Both the position numbers and the translations under genes were made by a program. A stretch of 5,974 bases of DNA. Origin: an uncultured Pelolinea sp. (GTDB lineage Bacteria > Chloroflexota > Anaerolineae > Anaerolineales > Anaerolineaceae). Shown piece after piece: positions 5,696 through 5,974 of this stretch. The notes beneath the pieces were generated by a model. The model had not been told where the DNA came from. It saw only the letters and a program-made list of their open reading frames with translations, and made no database searches. The stretch is from assembly GCA_937902055.1 (NCBI GenBank), contig CALGUJ010000027.1, forward strand, positions 1 through 5,974, given 5' to 3'. Each line of letters starts with the position of its first letter. The stretch's first letter is position 1.

Positions 5696-5974
5696 ATGAT
5701 CACCAATCCTCAAATTTCCAACCCAATTGAAGTTGCTGACCTCTTCCCTCGGCTGGGATCAGTCGACCTGACCGTTCTGGATGAAGTGCGCGAATTGGCT
5801 GAAAACCAGGGCTGCGCGCAGGAAGAGATGATCGTCCGGCTGCTGCGTCAGGCGCTGCACACGCGCCGCAGGGAAGGCCAGACTTACCGAGCCTGGGAGT
5901 CTCTTTCGCAGCGCGAAAAACAGGTGGCTGCGATGGTTTGCGCGGGAATGACCGGACGCCAGATCGCGGCGCGG
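5696..5974 (+). CDS. LuxR/GerE-type helix-turn-helix regulator (N-terminal part, runs off the window)
   Basis: An open frame of 93 codons from ATG 5696 continues past the right edge with no stop. From about residue 67 (W-E-S-L-S-Q-R-E-K-Q-V, then A-G-M-T-G-R-Q-I-A-A-R) it matches the start of the LuxR/GerE DNA-binding domain, where the family has L-T-x-R-E-x-E-V-L and then G-x-S-x-x-E-I-A. The recognition helix lies beyond the edge. The first 66 residues are not a receiver or autoinducer-binding domain, being far too short; residues about 24-58 look like two amphipathic helices, D-E-V-R-E-L-A and E-E-M-I-V-R-L-L-R-Q-A-L. There is no Shine-Dalgarno at a useful distance, and the predicted transcription start coincides with the ATG, which suggests a leaderless mRNA. 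An alternative start at the internal ATG (residue 45) would break the second helix and is less likely. The target genes are unknown. Confidence 0.75.
   Translation, partial: MITNPQISNPIEVADLFPRLGSVDLTVLDEVRELAENQGCAQEEMIVRLLRQALHTRRREGQTYRAWESLSQREKQVAAMVCAGMTGRQIAAR

Noticed and set aside
1..5974. Mobile element, CRISPR, defence or toxin-antitoxin system
   Set aside because: No direct-repeat array, transposase, integrase or terminal inverted repeat was seen; the tRNA gene has no visible duplicated 3' end that would mark an integrated element.

Overview
This is a densely coding stretch with every recognised gene on the + strand. Base composition is moderately GC-rich. The GlmU and RecO sequences, the cdd-recO pairing and the peptide-type ABC permeases would fit a Gram-positive-like or Chloroflexota (Anaerolineae-type) bacterium. 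That placement is inference from general resemblance and was not tested by any search.

Layout. Positions 1-248 hold the C-terminal end of a family-5 extracellular solute-binding protein. After a short gap with a 13-bp hairpin come two integral membrane permeases of the DppB/OppB type (324-1394) and DppC/OppC type (1402-2514). Together these form the substrate-capture and channel part of a peptide/nickel/oligosaccharide-type ABC importer. No ATPase gene follows, so those subunits must be upstream or elsewhere. A 181-bp spacer then carries a tRNA-Gln (anticodon UUG, 2585-2655). Downstream is a housekeeping run: glmU (2696-4057, UDP-GlcNAc synthesis for the cell wall), cdd (4077-4481, cytidine deaminase), recO (4498-5274, recombination mediator) and a small NifU-C-type Fe-S protein (5308-5571). 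Gaps of 16 to 40 bp suggest one operon, and a strong intrinsic terminator closes it at 5616-5653.

Right after the terminator is a textbook sigma-70-type promoter (TTGACA, 17 bp, TATAAT; 5661-5689) whose predicted +1 falls on the A of an ATG. It drives a gene cut by the window edge (5696 onward). The visible 93 residues are a short unfamiliar helical N-terminal region followed by the start of a LuxR/GerE helix-turn-helix. This gene is new relative to the operon before it and is the most interesting part of the window: an apparently leaderless regulator with a dyad in its own promoter spacer.

I see no CRISPR array, insertion sequence, phage gene, toxin-antitoxin pair or other defence system, and no clear evidence of an undescribed multi-gene system. 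Most of the window is ordinary transport and housekeeping DNA, and the findings below are modest.
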